A DNA stretch of 64,000 bases. Origin: DAOUJI01 sp965237875 (GTDB lineage Bacteria; Chloroflexota; Dehalococcoidia; Lucifugimonadales; JAGWBF01). Below the pieces are notes generated by a model. That model saw only the letters and a list, made by a program, of their open reading frames with translations. It ran no database searches and had not been told where the DNA came from. Shown here in pieces: positions 60,033 to 64,000 of this stretch (within the stretch, counting starts at the first letter, position 1; the number at the start of each line of letters is the position of its first letter). Both the position numbers and the translations under genes were made by a program. Location of the stretch: contig CBDEGP010000001.1 of the NCBI GenBank assembly GCA_965237875.1, positions 124,001-188,000 on the forward strand, written 5' to 3'.

Positions 60033-61435
60033 CTCTCCGTTTTCTCGTAGGGCGAGAAGTCCGGGGGTCTCTGAACAATGCGGTGTATGAAGATGCCCGG
60101 CGTAACTATCGCGTCGGGATCAAGTTGGCTCGGCTCCACTATCTCGTCCACTTCCACCACGGTTACTCTAGCCGCCGGGGCCATCACCGAGTTGAAGTTG
60201 CGGGATGTCCCTTTGTAGACCAGGTTTCCCCGGGTGTCCGCCTTATGGGCCCGGATGAGTGCGAAGTCGGCCCAAAGTCCCTGCTCCAACAGATAGGTCT
60301 GCCTATCCGTGCGCCTGACTTCCTTGCCGTCGGCGATCTGGGTTCCGGCCCCGGTTGGGGTGTAAAAGGCCCCTATGCCGTAGCCTCCTGCCCTGATTCG
60401 CTCCGCCAGAGTCCCCTGGGGCGACAGCTCCAACTCAGCCTCTCCCTTCTGATAGGCCAGCTCGAAAGACGAGGGCCGTCTGGGTGAGGGCGACACCGGG
60501 AAGGACGCAATGGCCTTGCGTATCTGGCCGTTGTCCACCAGCAGGCTGTGATCAATGGGCCGGTATCCGGGCGGCGTTCCAAAGGAGGCCACCCGGGCTA
60601 TGCCGGCCGTGTTGGATATCATCGTAAGCTCTTTGGCCCCCTGGTCCCTCAATGCAACGATGAGGCCCTGGGCCATTCCGCCGGGTCCGGCGAAACCGTC
60701 CAGCATGACAACGGCTCCGTTGTGGACGTCGGCCACGGCCGCATCAGCCGAGGGGAACACCTTCTCGGGGGCCTGTCCTGAGAGCGGTCCGAAGGACATC
60801 TCCCTCAGGCCACCGGATAGAGTCAGACGTGCGTCCGTGATGGCTTGTACGTCGTCGGCAGTCCAGCCGGGCGCCGTCTCATCCAGCCTGAGGCCGTTGT
60901 CCGTTACGGCAATCACGGCTGCGTCGGTGACGATGAGGTCCACAACGCCCGGGCCTGATGAGGGCAGTGTGCACTGGGACCGTATCCGGGCCTCTCCCAT
61001 GAGGGTGGTGTGCTCCATGAGCACGATGGTCTTGCGGGCGCCCAAGGCCATCTCGTTGGGCGGCGCGGGCCATCCGTCTTCGGTGAGGCGATCGGCAACG
61101 GCGCCCGCTTCCGACACTTGGGAGGCCTCTATAACGGCAACGTCGATCCGGCCGCTGCGGGCCGCTCCGAACACCTCGACAGGTGTGGCCGCCATTCCGC
61201 CCAGCCCCAGTCCGGCGGCAGCGGCCGCCAAGGGATCGGATGTCCTTCCCTGGGACCGGGCCTGTCCAGCGGGCCCGATTAGCCCGCTCTCGGATAGGAA
61301 GACTACGCCCAGGTCCGAGGGAACGTAGCCGGGAATGGACTGGGGAAGGGACGGGCCCAGTCCCACCACGCCGCCCGGGGGCAGTTCGGCGGCCACTCGC
61401 CAGTATGTAAGCTCTCGGCTGATGCGGTCCGGCAT
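60029..61435 (-). CDS. CoA-transferase B-A fusion protein
   Basis: 468 residues. Residues 1-215 are a B-type subunit (WRVAAELPPGGVVGLGPSLP, VVFLSESGLIGPAG with Glu 49, GARKTIVLMEHTTLMGEA); residues about 222-468 are an A-type subunit (FPSADAAVADVHNGAVVMLD, ERIRAGGYGIGAFYTPTGAG, ADFALIRAHKADTRGNLVY). This B-then-A order is opposite to the usual A-B. The gene starts 3 nt after the stop of a separate A gene, with GGGGAGGG as ribosome site. One reading is a fusion of B of one enzyme with A of the next. Confidence 0.88.
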   Translation of the reverse strand: MPDRISRELTYWRVAAELPPGGVVGLGPSLPQSIPGYVPSDLGVVFLSESGLIGPAGQARSQGRTSDPLAAAAAGLGLGGMAATPVEVFGAARSGRIDVAVIEASQVSEAGAVADRLTEDGWPAPPNEMALGARKTIVLMEHTTLMGEARIRSQCTLPSSGPGVVDLIVTDAAVIAVTDNGLRLDETAPGWTADDVQAITDARLTLSGGLREMSFGPLSGQAPEKVFPSADAAVADVHNGAVVMLDGFAGPGGMAQGLIVALRDQGAKELTMISNTAGIARVASFGTPPGYRPIDHSLLVDNGQIRKAIASFPVSPSPRRPSSFELAYQKGEAELELSPQGTLAERIRAGGYGIGAFYTPTGAGTQIADGKEVRRTDRQTYLLEQGLWADFALIRAHKADTRGNLVYKGTSRNFNSVMAPAARVTVVEVDEIVEPSQLDPDAIVTPGIFIHRIVQRPPDFSPYEKTES

Positions 61436-61438
61436 CCG

Positions 61439-62116
61439 TCAGCCCTCCCCGGCCGGCACGATTCGGTCGACGAATATGCCTGGGGTGACTATAAGCTCTC
61501 CGTCCAACTCACCCTGCTGAACTACGCCGTCCACCTCGGCGATGACGACGCGGGCGGACATGGCCATTATGGGATTCCAGTTGCGCTGGTCCCTGAGGTA
61601 CACCAGATTGCCGAGGGTGTCGGAGACGTGGGCGCGCAGCAATGCGAAGTCCGCCTTCAAAGGGGCGTGCAACGTGTATTCGGCGCCGTGGAGGCTCCTG
61701 GTCTCCGAGTTCCCCTCTTCTTGCCCGTCGGGCAAATAGGTCCCGCCAAGGCCGGCGCCGCCCGCCCTGATGCGTTCCGCAAGAACTCCCGGAGGCACAA
61801 TGTCCAGTTCCAGCTTGCCTGATTTCCACATCTCCAGGACGGGTCCCAGGGTGTCGGGATAGAGGGGAGTGGAAGTTACGGCCCGGGCCACCTGGCCTCC
61901 GACGACTAGACGCGGCACGTCATAGAGGGCCGGGTTCCGACCGTACCACGGGCCGGAAATGCAAGTCAGGCCGGACACCCCCTTGGCTGCCAAGGCCCGA
62001 ATCAGACGCTGGGGAGCGCCCGGCTCGCCATACCCGGCCACCAGTATGGATGCGCCGTCGTGGACGTCAGCCACCGCCTCTTCCGGCGAGCCGTAGACTT
62101 TGGTTGGCGGCGCCAT
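61439..62116 (-). CDS. CoA-transferase subunit A
   Basis: 225 residues from ATG 62114-62116, because GGAGG lies 5 nt before it (a GTG two codons upstream abuts the ribosome site). VYGSPEEAVADVHDGASILV, GGTYLPDGQEEGNSETRSL and ADFALLRAHVSDTLGNLVY define the A subunit. First gene of the minus-strand CoA-transferase run. Confidence 0.9.
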   Translation of the reverse strand: MAPPTKVYGSPEEAVADVHDGASILVAGYGEPGAPQRLIRALAAKGVSGLTCISGPWYGRNPALYDVPRLVVGGQVARAVTSTPLYPDTLGPVLEMWKSGKLELDIVPPGVLAERIRAGGAGLGGTYLPDGQEEGNSETRSLHGAEYTLHAPLKADFALLRAHVSDTLGNLVYLRDQRNWNPIMAMSARVVIAEVDGVVQQGELDGELIVTPGIFVDRIVPAGEG

Positions 62117-62339
62117 TGCCACCTCCAGCGATAGAATGCTACGGGCGCATTCTATCAGGGTGTGGGAGTAGGGAAAACCATTGCAACTCGCAGAACCGAA
62201 TCCATCAGAGCAACCGGCGTGGGAATCGGTATATGCAACTCCGGAGTTGGGATTTTCAAGACCACAGGCGCTGCCCTTGATGGAACGATCAGTTCACCGG
62301 ACTCACTAGACATCTCGGAACATGCGGCGACCCGCTGCG

Positions 62340-63527
62340 TCACTGGTGCATCATCCCGTGATAAGGGTGTTCGGCATCCAGAAAGTCTCCCTCAGCGAAA
62401 CGGCCCGCACGAAAAGCGCGAATCGGGTGGCCTTTGCTCTCGCCGTGCAACACCAACTCTGCCACCATCCTTCCCACCACCGGCGACAGTTTGAACCCGT
62501 GTCCGCTGAACCCGACCGCCCAGTACAATCCCTCAACGACGCCGGACGCGTCCAGGACCGGGTTACCGTCTGGGGTCATGTCGTAAAGCGAACCGTATCC
62601 GCCCATGGGCGTCGCCGCGCCGAAATCGGGAAATCGCAGCTTCGCCCGGTCCCAGAATCGCTTGATCGTGTCGTGGTCGGCGTTCAGGCCAAAAGCGTCA
62701 GGATTCACGACTTCCTTCATATCTTCCAACGCCTCGCCGCCTACCAGCGTGTTGAACCCTTCGTTTACCCGAAAGTATGCTCCGGTCGTGTAGTCAATGA
62801 TGTTGGTTGTCAGCGACTCCAGCGACGGCGGACGCCTCAAATGCACCATCTGCACCCTGATGGGGGTAATCGGAAGAGTCTCACCAATCGGAGCGGCCAA
62901 CTGGTTCGCCCAGGGTCCTGTCGCCGCCACCACAGCATCGGCCTCAATCAGCCCGTGGTCCGTTTCCACACCAGCGACCCGCCCGCCTACGGTGTTGATT
63001 CCTGTAGCCGCGCACCCGGTTAGAATGTCCGCGCCGCAGTTCCTCGCCTGCTGCGCGTATGCGTAAGTTGTGGCCATCGGGTCTGCGTACCCCGAATTTG
63101 GCTCGTACACTCCAAAAGCGATGCCGTCCGTGCATACTTGCGGGACGGTTTCAGAAACCTCAGACGGGCTGAGACCGTAAATTTCCACTCCGAGATCCCG
63201 GTTCATCTCCACGTTGGCCCGTGCAGCCGCTTCGTCGCGTGTCCCGAACAGTAGCAGCCTTCCGGTCTCTTTGAATCGAGCGTCTCCTCCCACCACGTCT
63301 TCGAAATTGTGGAAAATTTCGCTGGCCTCCATTGCCATCTTGACCAGCGTCGGGTGCAGATAATGTTCGCGCACCATCGCGCCCGACCTCCCGCTGGCGC
63401 CGCAGGCCAAGCCTCCCTTCTCCACCAACAGGACCTTGCCGGCTCCCATTCGGGAGAGGTGCATGGCAATGCTCGTGCCGTTGACGCCGCCTCCAATGAC
63501 GACCACATCTGCTGATCTGTAAGTCAT
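62340..63527 (-). CDS. FAD-dependent oxidoreductase (DAO family)
   Basis: 395 residues. An N-terminal dinucleotide-binding site VVVIGGGVNGTSIAMHLSR (about 8-26) with LLVEKGGLACGASGRSGAM following, and the C-terminal GLYWAVGFSGHGFKLSPVVG block typical of D-amino-acid/sarcosine oxidase-like flavoproteins. Single-subunit; neighbours give no substrate hint. Divergent from ffh. Confidence 0.88.
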   Translation of the reverse strand: MTYRSADVVVIGGGVNGTSIAMHLSRMGAGKVLLVEKGGLACGASGRSGAMVREHYLHPTLVKMAMEASEIFHNFEDVVGGDARFKETGRLLLFGTRDEAAARANVEMNRDLGVEIYGLSPSEVSETVPQVCTDGIAFGVYEPNSGYADPMATTYAYAQQARNCGADILTGCAATGINTVGGRVAGVETDHGLIEADAVVAATGPWANQLAAPIGETLPITPIRVQMVHLRRPPSLESLTTNIIDYTTGAYFRVNEGFNTLVGGEALEDMKEVVNPDAFGLNADHDTIKRFWDRAKLRFPDFGAATPMGGYGSLYDMTPDGNPVLDASGVVEGLYWAVGFSGHGFKLSPVVGRMVAELVLHGESKGHPIRAFRAGRFAEGDFLDAEHPYHGMMHQ

Positions 63528-63739
63528 ACTTCAATTCCTGAGGGAGCCGCTCAGTCGGATTGTATGGGGTGTCAACTGGGAGTGTAAAGCGGCGTTCTGC
63601 AACAGATAGTCGCACACGTTGTTTCCAGATAAACCGCTCAAGAACGTCGGAACTCCCCGTTGTTGTTGCATCACACCCACGAGCTATACGACCGCCGGTT
63701 GATGCTTCGCTTTGGCTCATCGTCGGTGATATTGGCTGC

Positions 63740-63769
63740 TTGACCGTCCTACTCCTGCGTCCGTACAAT
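63740..63769 (+). promoter_or_regulatory. Putative ffh promoter
   Basis: TTGACC (63740-63745), 18-nt spacer, TACAAT (63764-63769), about 50 nt before the ffh start. Confidence 0.55.
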
Positions 63770-63819
63770 CGGATCGGACGAGCCAGGCGACGCAGGTCCA
63801 ACCGGCCAGGAGGCGTTTA

Positions 63820-64000
63820 TTGTTTGAAAACCTTACGGAAAGGCTGACTGGAATATTCAGCCGCCTCACGGCCAGGGGCAGGCTCACTGAGAAGGACGTG
63901 GACGAAGCCCTCCGGCAGGTGCGCCTGGCCTTGCTGGAAGCCGACGTCAACTTCAAGGTCGCCAGGGACTTGGTGAACCGCGTCCGGGAACGCGCCCTCG
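63820..64000 (+). CDS. ffh: Signal recognition particle protein Ffh, N-terminal part (truncated by window)
   Basis: The 60 visible residues, LFENLTERLTGIFSRLTARG then LTEKDVDEALRQVRLALLEA and DVNFKVARDLVNRVRER, are the N-domain helical bundle of the SRP GTPase, which targets membrane proteins co-translationally. The start is TTG (63820-63822), supported by a perfect AGGAGG 6 nt upstream. The GTPase and M domains lie outside the window. Confidence 0.93.
   Translation, partial: MFENLTERLTGIFSRLTARGRLTEKDVDEALRQVRLALLEADVNFKVARDLVNRVRERAL

Noticed and set aside
1..64000. CRISPR array, rRNA operon, prophage or replication origin
   Set aside because: No regularly spaced repeats, rRNA stretches, phage structural genes or DnaA-box clusters were found by eye.

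Overview
The window is a GC-rich bacterial chromosome segment of densely packed, mostly housekeeping and acyl-CoA-metabolism genes, interrupted by small accessory insertions. Features pointing to Chloroflexota (a Dehalococcoidia/SAR202-like lineage is my best guess, from memory and not computed) are lipoproteins with a Cys anchor followed by long Ala/Pro/Thr linkers, a DUF5679 mini zinc ribbon, a DUF1461 membrane protein, a heat-shock operon under CIRCE control, many acyl-CoA synthetase, enoyl-CoA hydratase, CoA-transferase and thiolase genes, and frequent TTG start codons even for nusA and ffh. No CRISPR array, rRNA or prophage was seen. The one tRNA is tRNA-Pro(CGG).

Layout. 1-5.5 kb (minus strand): purF and purM are separated by a two-gene HD-phosphohydrolase + YwgA-like cassette; a copy of the purF 3' end lies at each edge of the cassette. 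A carboxymuconolactone-decarboxylase-family gene and an inositol-phosphatase-family gene follow. 5.7-10.1 kb: a Cys-rich peptide-type ABC substrate-binding lipoprotein converges on two DppB/DppC-type permeases, with a MITE-like palindromic element between them. 10.3-14.5 kb: DUF1461, mazG, a soluble SppA-like protease and a split hot-dog (MaoC-like) hydratase. 14.6-18.4 kb: tRNA-Pro, a SulP transporter, leuB and a VapBC-type toxin-antitoxin pair with its own operator. 18.4-27.3 kb: JAMM peptidase, secreted gluzincin-like protein, carB, EVE-domain protein, dienelactone-hydrolase-like protein, PHP phosphoesterase and DUF5679. 27.4-32.7 kb: the nusA-ylxR-infB-rbfA-truB translation operon without rimP, behind a structured leader. 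33-36.8 kb: acyl-CoA synthetase and a ThDP enzyme. 36.9-39.6 kb: a small accessory island (HEPN protein, decayed IS1595-type transposase, DUF433/DUF5615 toxin-antitoxin pair). 39.7-43.6 kb: thiolase, NHL-repeat protein, DUF1800 protein. 43.9-50.7 kb: a lipoprotein, a MoxR-DUF58-transglutaminase operon, an OsmC-family gene with an in-frame UGA (probable selenocysteine) and a VOC protein. 50.7-64 kb: acyl-CoA synthetase, two enoyl-CoA hydratases, groES-groEL, sbcC, an unusual A / B-A fusion / B set of CoA-transferase genes, a FAD oxidoreductase and the start of ffh.

Most noteworthy: (i) the OsmC-like gene at 49664-50245, where UGA replaces the expected redox cysteine and a SECIS-like hairpin follows within about 20 nt; (ii) the HD/YwgA cassette flanked by a 48-bp direct repeat derived from the purF end, with lower GC, which looks like a compact inserted module; (iii) the CoA-transferase locus, in which subunits of two tandem enzymes seem to have fused across the gene boundary. 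Functional statements beyond family assignment are inference; no database search was run.
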